NCBI GenBank assembly: GCA_963971575.1
Contig: OZ020612.1
Location: 372,001-436,000, forward strand
Source: Liopterus haemorrhoidalis
Taxonomy: Eukaryota > Arthropoda > Insecta > Coleoptera > Dytiscidae
Length of the DNA: 64,000 nt
Direction of reading: 5' to 3'
The position numbers were made by a program, and so were the translations under genes. Numbering within the stretch: position 1 is the first letter of the stretch; the number at the start of each line of letters is the position of its first letter. Shown one piece after another: positions 46,789 through 57,655 of this stretch. Under the pieces are notes generated by a model that searched no databases, was not told where the DNA came from, and saw nothing but the letters and a program-made list of their open reading frames with translations.

Positions 46789-47036
46789 CAGTGGCCGCGC
46801 TAGCTCTTAAAATCTGCGGGGGCCAAGAAATTTTTGAGCAAAATTGGGGGAACCAGGAAATATTTGAAATTATTTTTTTATCGTTTACCCATGAAAATAC
46901 AAGTGATGAACTAAAAAAAAGGTCCTCATTTCTAAAATACATTTTTCTCCAAAAAATTCTGGGGGGCAACTGGAGGCCAGAGTAATTTTTGAGGGGGACC
47001 TCCCCCCCCCCGGAATCCTTGATAACGCCGCCACTG
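46789..47036. mobile_element. hAT MITE with perfect 8-bp duplication
   Basis: CAGTGGCCGCGCTA and the complement of CAGTGGCGGCGTTA form the ends. ATTGGCAG flanks on both sides (46781-46788, 47037-47044). 248 bp, G/C-run rich near the right end. Confidence 0.92.
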
Positions 47037-47044
47037 ATTGGCAG

Positions 47045-48442
47045 GTTCAGCTCGCTTAAATTTTGGCTCCATTTTTAATTCGTTTAGGCTTTGGCTCTTG
47101 TTTAATGGCTTAACCCAGGGGTACTCAATCTTTTCATACCTACCGCCCACTTTAGCATCTATATTGGTAGAAAAATTTTCATACCGCCCACCTGTTGTAT
47201 AATAATAATAACCAAATACTTTCGCAAAATTTAGCTGCAAAAATCTTTATAAAATAACTTACTGCATCATCTCTTATTATTAAACACAACAAATATACAT
47301 GCACCAAAACGTGGCAATTGTATATTTGGAGAAATTTAACTATAAAAAGTAAAGAATTTTATGAAAACTTAATGAAAATGTTTTTCAATAATGCTATGAA
47401 ATTTTTTTAAATAATACTTTAAAAAAATTCCGTTTTAATGTTTTTAAAACGTCAATTAAATTAAAAAAAAAAAAAAACGGAAAGTAGCCAGCATTAGACA
47501 AAACCCCTACCGCCCACCAAAAAATTCCTACCGGCTTAACCCTTAACATACTTGCTATTGAAAAACCACCTAATGTAATAAACACTTTTCCTAAATAATT
47601 ATAGAATTGAAAATTGATATAAATAAGAAAATTTGTTATTATGAAATAATATAATATTACTAAGCATTTTCGATAAACATGCTATTCGATAAATTTTCTT
47701 TCGATAAATTGATTTTCTATAAATTGATTTTCGATAAATTGACCTAGAATCGTTTCGAGTTATTCGTGGATTTTCCATATTTGCGGAGATGTTGGTCACG
47801 TAACCCTCACGAATGTAAAGAGCAAACTCTATACTGAAGGAAAACGGAGTTAATATGTACATTTTATTCATTAAAATAAAGTCCCAACGTCAGCCTCGTT
47901 ATTTAATAGCGGGTACCGCGCGTACAATAGCCTGTGAAAAAGCGTGAGCGATATGACAGTTTTTACGTAAGCACAAAATTCTTTTAAAACATCTTCAATA
48001 GTTTAATTGAATTTTGGAAGAAAATTAAAAAGAAAAGAATATAATAGGAAGAGATAAGGAAGTTGATGAAAATAAAAGAAGCGTACGAGATTTAGTTATA
48101 AGTCGCAAAGTACATTTCCCGCATTGCTCCTGAATAAATTCCAGCGGAGCATGCAGTAACTGCACATGAAATGCAATGACTGCTGTATGTGAAATTTAAT
48201 TTCATTCCCTCTGTTGTTCTTAATTAAAGGAACAAATACATGACGACGTCACGTGACCCGCGCAATTCTCCGCGACAACATACTCATCGCTGGACGGGGG
48301 GGGGGGCGTCTTATTCATTCACCACAGCGAACATACTCGTGAAAAAAGGTGTGAATTTTCTTGGGCGTATTTTAACGAAATTTGGTACAATTGAGTAGAA
48401 CCAGGATCAAATATAGGCACGGTATCTCAAATTTTCTTTCTA
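47045..48442. other. No gene; repeat traces
   Basis: CAGGGGTACTCAATCTTTT (about 47115) resembles a hAT left end, with CTACCGCCCAC recurring in the same direction to 47520. About 47697-47745 has three to four tandem copies of ATAAATTGATTTTCG. No gene recognised. Confidence 0.45.
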
Positions 48443-49044
48443 TACCCTTTTCACACTAGATCTTTAAGATCGGATGTTAAAGTGAATGTATCTTTAAACG
48501 GTAATGTGAAACCGTACGGCCTCGTCTAAACACGACCGATGTTTAAGACAGAGATCTGCGTCTTAAACTTCGTACGCATTACCAACTTAATTTCTATTAT
48601 AAAAAAATACTCCTTGAATTTGTGCTGTCAACATTTTATATTATCATAAACAAGAATACTGTATTATATCGACGTTATAAGAAGTTTATACTTATTGTTA
48701 TAATAAAATTATTTATTTTAATAATGTGTTTAATAAAATACAGAGCTACAATAATTGAGATAAAATGTATCGACTTACATGTTAATACAGGTGTAATATA
48801 TTCTTTATTGTAGTGTCTTTATTGTAGAATGAAATGAAATATTCTTATTTGTTTATAATAATTCAAAATGTGCGTCTGCGCAGACAGTTCAAAACTGGTA
48901 ATTTCATGACGGTAACTTAAGGAAAAAATTACTGTAGCTGATGACAGCACCAGAGATTTAAACATCAAGTGTGAAAGCATACCGATCTTAAACATCGGTG
49001 AACTTAAAGTTCACTCGTCTTAAAGATCTAGTGTGAAAAGGGTA
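48443..49044 (-). mobile_element. PIF/Harbinger-like MITE, copy 2
   Basis: 602 bp, inverted relative to copies 1 and 3, ends TACCCTTTTCACACTAGATC. The left flank ends CTA and the right flank starts TTA, so the duplication has decayed or was TA. Confidence 0.88.
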
Positions 49045-49174
49045 TTAGGGAGTGTTTCCTGGTTAAAACAGGTACTAAAAACTTAAAATATTTCTTGTAT
49101 AAACAGAACTATCTTAACAGAAAAACCCATACAATAAAATTTGGTAAAAAAAGAAAATAAATCTTATTTCTTCT

Positions 49175-49320
49175 ATGCATTTTTTCAATTTGATGAATAT
49201 TAGGGTAGTTACGGGGGGACACCCTAAAACTAAAATATTGAAATATTTCACTTATTGTTCTCTTCACATCAAAAACGAACGTAAGAAAATTTATTTAGAA
49301 CGAGGAAATATTCCTTTCGG
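49175..49320. repeat. Isolated unit of the ~145-bp repeat
   Basis: TTCAATTTGATGAATATTAG, GTTACGGGGGGACACC, CCTAAAACTAAAAT, TTTCACTTATT: the same sequence of blocks as the tandem units at 51235-51960. Confidence 0.6.
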
Positions 49321-49624
49321 AGAAAAAAGGAATTAAAACAAGTAGACAATCAATATATTAAACGATATTTTTATATCTATAGCAAAAAAAAAAAAACGAT
49401 AAACAAAGACTGACGTACGGTTAGCATATGGATGACGCGAAAATTTTCTTAAGCCAACCCTTAAAATACAATTTTTTTATTAATTCTAATACCCATCAAA
49501 ATGTACTTAATCTAACCATTAAAATATTTTTTTTTACAAAAGAACACGCAATTTAATTTATGCCAACTTGTAAAATAATTATTTTTTATTTTAAACAAAA
49601 GAAGACTGTAGCTCTTATAGTTAT

Positions 49625-49784
49625 GGCCCCAGTTGTTAAAAGCCCCAATTGTGAACGGCCCGATTTGTTAATGGCCCGAATTGCTAATAGTCCCAATTGT
49701 GAAAAGCCCCAATTGTGTACGGCCCGAATTGTCCATCGCCGCAGTTGTGAAAAGCCCCAATTGTGATCGGCACGAATTGTCTTA
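49625..49784. repeat. 16-bp tandem repeat, 10 units
   Basis: Ten consecutive 16-bp units of the GGCCCGAATTGTGAAA type (variants such as AGCCCCAATTGTGAAC). An eleventh unit (GGCCCCAGTTGTCATG) resumes at 50390, so the MITE at 49785-50385 was inserted into the array. Since 16 is not a multiple of three, the open frame through it is incidental. Confidence 0.92.
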
Positions 49785-50385
49785 TACCTTTTTCACACTA
49801 GATCTTTAAGACGAGTGAACTTAAAGTTCACCGATGTTTAAGATCGGTATGCTTTCACACTTGATGTTTAAATCTCTGGTGCTGTTATCAGCTACAGTAA
49901 TTTTGTCCTTAAGTTATCGTCATGAAATTACCAGTTTTGAACTGTCTGCGCAGACGCACTTTTGAACTATTATAAACAAATAAGGATATTTCATTTCATT
50001 CTACAATAAAGACATTACAATAAAGAATATATTACACCTGTATTAACATGTAAGTCGATACATTTTATCTCAATTATTGTAGCTCTGTATTTTATTAAAC
50101 ATATTATTAAAATAAATAATTTTATTATAACAATAAGTATAAACTTCTTATAACGTCGATATAATACAGTATTCTTGTTTATGATAATATAAAATGTTGA
50201 CAGCACAAATTCAAGGAGTATTTTTTTATAATAGAAATTAAGTTGGTAATGCGGACGAAGTTTAAGACGCAGATCTCTGTCTTAAACATCGCTTGTATTT
50301 AGACGAGGTCATACGTTTTCACATTAGCGTTTAAAGATACATTCACTTTAACATCCGATCTTAAAGATCTAGTGTGAAAAGGGTA
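49785..50385 (+). mobile_element. PIF/Harbinger-like MITE, copy 3
   Basis: 601 bp, ends TACCTTTTTCACACTAGATC and the complement of TACCCTTTTCACACTAGATC. TTA flanks at 49782-49784 and 50386-50388. Within the ends several TTTAAGA and GATGTTTAA motifs repeat in both orientations. Confidence 0.92.
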
Positions 50386-50388
50386 TTA

Positions 50389-51234
50389 TGGCCCCAGTTG
50401 TCATGGAACCATAGCTGTGTGACATATGCAACACGCACTACACGAGTGTATGGGGGGAAACCAACACACGCAGTACCGAGCAGGCGGATATACGGGGTGA
50501 TTGTGGTCAACAGTACCACGCTGAAAATAAGATATTTTAATAAAAATATTACTATGGACAAAATATATGCATATTCTTGACAAAAATAGCGATAGTATAA
50601 AAATATTTAAAAGAATAATTTTTGTCCAGTAACTTACGCAGCAAAAAACATTCATTCGATATGCCACATTTAAATTAAAATAATTAATTTTTTAAACAAT
50701 ACAGCTAATTCAATAACTTTCAAAAATATAATTGGATTCAAAATTCCTATTTTAATATTTCGGTTCACGTCAATAAACATAACTATTACTAGATCAACTC
50801 TTCTGGATAATTGCGTGTGGGATCAAATTGCTTTTATACATTTTTGTAAAAATAACATTAAAATAAAAGATTAATTTTTTATTCTGTTAATCTACATTTC
50901 AAGAGTATTAATTTAAAATCTAAATTAATCTATATAAATTAAATTGAAGGCTATATCTGTTTTTTTATTTGCCTCATATCTGGTTTCTAAACGCTTTGGA
51001 TAATTATAAGACGCTATCAGCAAAAATTATTTTTTTGCGGATTTTTCACGTAATTTGGTATGATCATAGAGTCAAACCAGAATTCGAACATTGGCTATAT
51101 GGCATCTAAAAATTTTCGTTCTAAAGGCATGTTTCAGATTTAAAACTGTTTACTAAAAAACTTAAAATACAGATCTAACAGAAAAATTTTCCAAAAATTG
51201 TTTATAACAAAAAAACAAATATTTTTACTTCGAT
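50389..51234. other. No gene; old family B/E-like DNA
   Basis: About 50750-50860 resembles the diverged family B body at 56930-57050 (TTCTGGATAATTGCGTGTGG). About 50997-51125 is family E on the minus strand (complement of CCAAATTACG...GCCATATAG). No coding sequence. Confidence 0.45.
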
Positions 51235-51960
51235 AATTTTTTTCAATTGGAGAAATTTTTGGGGAGTTATGAGTGGACATCCTAAACCTAAATTTTTGAA
51301 ATATCTCCCTTATTATTAACTTCAAAATTGACAGCAAAAATGTATATAACAAAAAAAAAAATATAAGAAAAAAAAATTTTTTTTTTGTTGTATATACTTT
51401 TTCGATTGAATGAATATTTGGGGAGTTACGGGGGTACTTCCTAAAACTAAAAACTTGAAATATCTCACTTATTATTTACTTTATGTCAAAAATTTATTTG
51501 ATAAATTTTATTATAACAATTAAAAAAAAAACATTTTTGATTTGTTCATTTTTCAATTTGATAAGTATTAGGAGCGTTACGGGGGTACAGCTTAAAACTA
51601 AAATCTTAAAAAAATTTCATTTATTTACTTTATATCAAATGCATAAAAAAATAATGTATATTAGAATTAATTTTTTTTTTTCAATACAGTTTTTAGTATG
51701 AAAATTATTTGGGGGGGGGGGGGGTGATATCTATGAACTTGAAATGTCTCACTTATTATTTACTTAACAGCAGAAATGCATATAAGAAAAATTCATTAAG
51801 AATGAAATAAGAACTCTTCTCTGTTTGATGCATTTATTAATAAAAATATTATGTAGGCGGCTAAAGGGGGTGTTTCCTATGAATTTAAAGTATCTCACAT
51901 ATAATTTATAAATATCAGCAAAAATGTACATAAAAATGTTCCTTGTACCTCTTTTTGAGA
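51235..51960. repeat. Degenerate ~145-bp tandem repeat, about five units
   Basis: Units begin near 51237, 51390, 51540, 51680 and 51815. The shared core is a TTTTCAATTTGAT-like start, GGGGAGTTACGGGGGTAC, CCTAAAACTAAAA, TTGAAATATCTCACTTATTA. Divergence rises to the right, suggesting an old array. Confidence 0.7.
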
Positions 51961-53122
51961 GCCACTGCATGAAACATGAAGAGACATTAAGAACTAAAGC
52001 CGTAGTAGGTATTTTAAAAAACTAACAGGTTCCCAACTCCTAGATAGACGTACAAGGGGCAGAAAAGGTAAGTCCTCCGTTTCTAAACCGGCGAACATAG
52101 ATATGAAAGCCACGTGGACAGTGTGACGTTTCGACCGGTCCTATTATCCCTGAATGAACAGGTACTCATTTATAAGTATTAAATACTTGAGGCTGAGTCG
52201 ACCCCAGAGCTAACAATATCGCAAGATAAAAATCCGGAGGAAGTGAGAGGCATCGAACTAGCATACCTGTGCAGGTATTTTCTTGTGGTTAAATAAATCT
52301 AATGCGTTTCCTAGTTATACCAAGGAAATCTTAAAATTCCCTCCTCCAGTTTGTCATTAGAAATAAATATGCGTGTGATTGAAATCGTAGTCTAGTTATA
52401 AAAATGATTATCTGTAACGATCTCGATGGTGGTGTCCTTCGCAGTTAGTCGTTACCACTGTCAACAAACATTAAAATTTATAAATGGAGAGAATTATTTT
52501 CACAGACCTACGTGTCGTTGAATATTAATAAAGATTGTATAATGTTCGCCACGCATTCTATTCATATCGCAACTGCACCGGGCTCTGCACAGAGCTCTGG
52601 ACTTACATTTACTGTTAGAAGCGGTCGCCACTTAACAGATTCTCCTATCCGACCTACTGGAATGATGCAAAGATTTGGGTGCACACTCAGTGCACCCAGG
52701 AACACTGAGTGTGCACCCAGGTACTAGGAAAATAATAATTTCGGGCCCGACACCCGGAAAATACCAATAGGGGATACGCATAAAATTTATATTTCCTTAA
52801 AACCACATTTTTTTGATATGTTAATGTTAGTTACGTCACCTAACAAAACAAAAATCCCATTTTAATTAATATTACAGCCAAATTTTTTAATTAAAATTTT
52901 GTAAATTTGAGATAAGCCGACCACAGCGCGAAGGTTGCCGAGTAAATACGACTGAGCATGACGTCAAACCCCAGACAGCCCAGACTATAACATAATCTTT
53001 ACGTTTGTGTATTGTATTGTTCGAGAGTTTTGTATTTGTTTTTTAAACAATATTTCACATTTATTATTAAAATGGTAGATAAAGATTTTGTTAGGGCTTA
53101 TTTATAAAATATATGTACTCAC
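51961..53122. other. No gene; strong hairpin inside
   Basis: Contains the hairpin at 52676-52719. GTGTGACGTTTCGACCGGTC (about 52129) resembles the GAAAC side of hammerhead-bearing elements but lacks the CUGANGA block. No gene recognised. Confidence 0.5.
52676..52719. repeat. 17-bp perfect hairpin
   Basis: TGGGTGCACACTCAGTG (52676-52692) and its exact complement (52703-52719) enclose a 10-nt loop that itself starts CACCCAGG. It has no T-run and no known family was matched. Confidence 0.85.
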
Positions 53123-53264
53123 ATTAAAATGGTCTTCACAAACACAAAGTTTACTTTTTTCTGAAATATCGGTTTTATTTCGCCTCATAGCTTTCAGCCA
53201 CAAATTTCGCCTTTTATGTTGTTTTTCGCCATCAGGTAATGATATAAATTGTTTTTTTGAATTT
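53123..53264 (-). CDS. THAP-type zinc finger exon (partial gene)
   Basis: The minus-strand frame reads KKQFISLPDGEKQHKRRNLW, then LKAMRRN, then SEKSKLCVCEDHFN, and ends exactly at a strong donor, AAT|GTGAGTAC. An acceptor TTCAATTAG lies at the other side. This matches the C-terminal two thirds of a THAP domain: the invariant Pro (SLP), Trp (LWLKAM), the CxxH pair (CEDH) and the Phe after it. The first two Cys ligands would be in an upstream exon, which was not found, and neither was the AVPTIF-box exon. THAP domains bind DNA in host factors and in P-element and Kolobok transposases; which applies cannot be told. The surrounding DNA is repeat-poor. Confidence 0.55.
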
Positions 53265-54224
53265 CTAATTGAAGTATTTGTGTACATCGATACTAATCAA
53301 TATTTTCGACTATGTTTCGAAGTACTGGGCTCTGGAAGACGGACAGTAAATATGATCAATTTAGGTAATTAGGTAGTTAAAATCTAAGACAACAGAATTA
53401 TAAGAACGATAATACATATAAAATATTTTACGAAGCTAAATAGTTGGTTTCAAAATTCATAGATGAAGGGCTATTCGTAACGTACTAATTTATAACAGAT
53501 GTGAACGGTACATGATACGTTTAAAGAATGCATTAAAGCATAACTCAGAGTGACACAACGAACAGTCTATAACTCGTTAATTTAAAGAGGTCTGAATGCG
53601 GGTTAACTCTTTACAAAAAACTAATAAACTTAAATCTTCAGGTAAATTGAACAGCGACATCAAGGCCCGGAACATGATACTTTTAATAAAGCTTCGCGTT
53701 TCCTAAGCCCGTCTCTGTGTCACATCTCCTGCAATCTGAATGTGGTCGCGGCGAAACAAGGCCCTGAGGATGGTGGTTCATTGCGAGCAATTGCGCGGAG
53801 AGATGTGGCCGCAGATTAGGAGGTTATATGCTGACCACTGAAGATTTTTTATGTTTCTTTTACAGCGCCGTAAAAATGTCGTATCATATGGGAAACTTTC
53901 GCATTATTGATTTTACAGAAAACTTTATTGTCGGAATAGAACTTCTATCGTATTACATGATATCTTCCTGTTCCCGGTACTATGTCCTCTGTCCTCTGTC
54001 CTCCCTTTATCCTCTCTTTATCCTCCATCCTCCGGTCTCCATCTGTCCATCCCCCGATATCAACGTCAAACATTATTCACGAACGTAGGAGGATCCAATG
54101 AAAAGTTCGCGCCCTCATGTATGGATGTCCGTATTTTATATAAAATTTTTGGTGCGTTGTACTGATACACCTGTTTTATACAGTTGTGAAATATTCGAAG
54201 GATCACGAGTTTGTTGTAAAAATA
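53265..54224. other. No gene; polypyrimidine block
   Basis: About 53960-54090 is a TCC/TCT-rich tract ending CCCCCGATATCAACGTC. A matching block is at 58183-58310. A GC-richer stretch lies at about 53690-53815. No gene recognised. Confidence 0.5.
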
Positions 54225-55590
54225 ATAATAATACATCTTTATTTATGAAATGTAGTACATTTATCATAGCGTCACATAAATTAACTTAATCCTAAGATGA
54301 AGGAAACAAAGATATTAACACAGAAATATATTATCCCTATTTGGGAACTGGACGAAAAATCTATTGAATACACTTTCCATTTTGGGCTATTTTATACATA
54401 TATATTTAAATCCTTCTCAAACTCTTCTATATTATAGTATGCCTTTTTTATTAGGATATTTTTTAATGTTGATTTAAATTTTGTACTGGTTAGGCTTTTA
54501 ATTTCCTCAGGCAACTTGTTAAATAACTTTATTCCAACTATATTTATTTGATTTCTTTGAAAGTTATATTTAGTAAAAGGCACCTTGATATCATGTTTCT
54601 TTCTAGTATTGTATCCATGAGTGTCACTATAAGTATGAAAGCTTGTGATGTTTTCTTTAATGTGCGTCAGTAAATTTAAAATATAGAGCGATGGGAGTGT
54701 CAATATCTCATGATGTATGAAAAGCTCCCTGAGGTACTCCACTTAACTTTGCTTAAGATTCGAATAGATCGTTTCTGCAACCGAAACAATCTTAACGAAT
54801 CTACAGAGTTGCCCCACAGAATAATGCCATATGCTAAGGTGGACTGTATATATGAGAAGTAGATTATTTTACAGGTCAAGTAGCTTGTAACCTTGATCAA
54901 TTGTAAAAGAGCAAAATTGAATTTATTTATTTTCCCAGCTACTAACTCAATATGAGCCTTCCAATTAATTTTGGAATCTAGTTAGAACCCCAAAAATCTT
55001 GCTTCCGTGCTATAATCAGCTGTTATATTTATTCTCGGATTGAATGAGAAGAGTATATTAATTGTTTTACTGGCATTCAAACTTAGTTTATTAGCACGGA
55101 ACCAATCTTGGGCGTCTCTAATATTATTCTCCTCCTGCTTCCGAGATACTCCTCCCTCGGTTAATGAAAGTTGTGTCGTCAGCGAATATCACAGTTTTAG
55201 AATTAATATGCAAAGGCAAGTCATTTATATAAAATAGAAATAAGATAGGCCCCAAAATAGAACCTTGGGGTACGCCCGAATTAATAACAATGCTATTTGA
55301 TTGAATATTGTTAAATAATACTATTTGTTTGCGATCTTTAAGATAGCTCATTAACAGTTGAAGTACATTACCTCTTAGACCGTAGTGGGCTAGTTTTTCC
55401 TCCAATACAGGATGATAAACGCAATCAAAGGCCTTGGACAGATCACATAGCGAAGCAGTTACAAATTCTCCTTCCTCGAGAGATCTAAGATCTTGTAAAA
55501 ACTTGTTTAAATAAAGTCCTCTCAACGTTGTTTGAAAATGGTTAAAACTGAACAGCGTGTAGTCAAAAAGTATTTTGATAATCACAACAA
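54225..55590 (-). pseudogene. LINE, 3' half with reverse transcriptase palm and tail
   Basis: Minus strand. 55124-55585 codes RT motifs: CDLSKAFDCV, GVPQGSILGPILF, FADDTTF (the catalytic FADD box). The frame then continues with small shifts through WFRANKLSLNASKT, SYIQSTLAYGIILWGNS and RLQKRSIRIL, and ends at 54392 with the YNTRKKHD / KLFNKLPEEIKS / KAYYNIEEFE tail. A TAA-type tail is at about 54226-54238. It is Jockey/CR1-like. The N-terminal RT, endonuclease and ORF1 are lost by 5' truncation near 55590. Few frameshifts, so fairly young. Confidence 0.88.
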
Positions 55591-55639
55591 TTCGTTAATT
55601 TGACTACAAAGAGCTTTCCATTATTTTTTTTAATTAAAT

Positions 55640-55961
55640 TTAGATAATTTATGAAAATTCACATTAAATTTTAAATTAAAAAATCCTTACCTTTTTTTGC
55701 GATTTTCTTTGTGTCTAAGACTTTATTAAATTAATTAACAATATATTCATAAATGGCTTATTTTTTTCTGTTATATTTCAAAAATGTGTGTCTCACTATT
55801 AACAATGTATTATTTAATTTATAAGTATGTATTTCACTTCTTATTTATTGCTCCTTGATACCTTAAAAACTAAAAACTAAAAGCGGACCTTTCACACATG
55901 AGTGCTACATAACTTGTATTAGATAACTTAATTCGCGGAAAAAATGGAGTACGAGTTTCAG

Positions 55962-56019
<58 letters not shown>

Positions 56020-56090
56020 TTATTTTACAAAAGAAGACATAGCTATAAATACTAAATAGCCACAACATTATTAACCATAATTTAGCCACC
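55640..56090. repeat. Dispersed repeat J, copy 2, with (TA)n
   Basis: Same order of blocks as 32090-32560, interrupted by a (TA)n run at about 55965-56012. Confidence 0.5.
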
Positions 56091-56389
56091 TATGAATAGA
56101 AGAGTTAGTTAGTTAGTTAAAAAATTTGGCGCACAACAACAAAGGCTATTTGCGCCTAACGCAGCCCAACTAAATGACTACGATACATAAAAAACAATAA
56201 ATTAGACAAAAGATAAATAAATAACATCATGAAAAAAAAAAAATGAACAGACTCAGGGTGATGGTAAGAGGCTGAAAAGGGGCCAATTACCATCGAATAT
56301 CATATCACAGTCAATAACTAGAACACATTAAAATAAGGTGCAAGACTTCACACATAAAACAGTTTAGTTCGATTCTCTCAGGAAGAGTA

Positions 56390-56660
56390 TCAGCCTGTCC
56401 ATGAGTACTCTGTCGTTACCTATAGCAACTGACACAGGCCTAACCTCTCCCTGACATCCTCGAACTGCACACACTTGGTTAAAAAGTGTAACACAGACAA
56501 ATCTCTGTTACACGTCTCACATGGGTCCACCAACAGTGACCTATACGAAGGCGTGTGATGGCCTTCGTATGAATAGAAGAAATTAATCTGTTTTGTCAAA
56601 AACACAGAAAATGCGATGTTTTCTGAATATAATCTGATCAAAAATTCGTGCTGTACATTT
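56390..56660 (-). pseudogene. LINE C-terminal zinc-knuckle fragment
   Basis: Minus-strand frame with HTPSYRSLLVDPCETCNRD followed by SVLHFLTKCVQFEDVRERL. The C-x2-C...H-x4-C pattern with this context is the C-terminal block of many LINE ORF2 proteins. No RT is adjacent. Confidence 0.65.
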
Positions 56661-57655
56661 CCGATTTACACTATGTACATTGCTCAGAATTTTTTCAGAT
56701 TTTTGATTAACCCCCCTGGGTTATAGGGTGTAAGACAAGAATTATTTAGCACATTTTTGGCACGAAATTTAAAAAATCTACTTTTAATTCTTTGATCTAC
56801 GTCTTAAGAGCTTACTTTTGAAAATACACAATAAATTCAAAAAAAAAAAAAATTTTTTTTCTACGACCGAAAAAAATCGATATTTTTAGTAAAACTTGTC
56901 GGATTAAATATTTCTGTTGAACTATTCCGGTTCCCATGAATGTACAGTATTGAAATTATTTACAGATTTTTATAACAACCCTTCTGAAATAGTGTGGGGG
57001 CAAAAGTTTTTTGATACATTTTTGGCGAAAAACCCATAAAAAAAAAAATATGTTTGTTTATCCACGCTTTTAGAAGTTTCATTTGATAACCTATTAAAAT
57101 TTTTTAAAAATATTTATTTTTACGTTAAACACATTTGTCTATGTTTTTCCCGCGATATGTTTTTTGAACTCCCTATTATAAGGAACTGTTATATATTGTT
57201 ATAAAAAAATAACACACTAATAACTTTTAACACTATTTATTGAAAATATCCTAATTTCGAACAAGCAGCCTTGTGACCTGAGTAGTCGGTATCTGAGCAC
57301 AGAATGCCCCAACCAGCTGACCAGCAGCGGCCCGTTCATTAATTAGCATCACATAACATATAAGCGGATTACAATTCTAACAATTATTTGATAAGGAAAC
57401 AATTATGTCAAATACATTCAAATATAAGAAACCATATGATTTTATAAATGATACGGCTTATTGTTTATGTTATAATATTGCAATAAATGTTTAATAATTA
57501 TTTTATTGCTAACACAGTTTTTTTTTTTTTTTGTGGGTCAAAGATATGTACAAGCATGCCAAATTTTAACATTTTAAGTTCCATTTGGCCACAATTTCTA
57601 CCATACAGACAGACAGACACATGAGTGACGTAAGGTATTTTGGTTATATTTACAA
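56640..57655 (-). mobile_element. Old family B-type element
   Basis: On the minus strand: an AAGGTTTTGTAAATATAACC-like 5' repeat near 57636-57655, a short GTCT run (57605-57617), GAAATTGTGGCCAAATGG, GGCATGCTTGTACATATC, and two tandem diverged body units. Heavily mutated relative to 43849. Confidence 0.55.

Noticed and set aside
49560..49766. Repeat protein with SPNCEKPQL-like units
   Set aside because: The underlying array has a 16-bp unit, which shifts frame each unit, so the apparent protein repeat is incidental.
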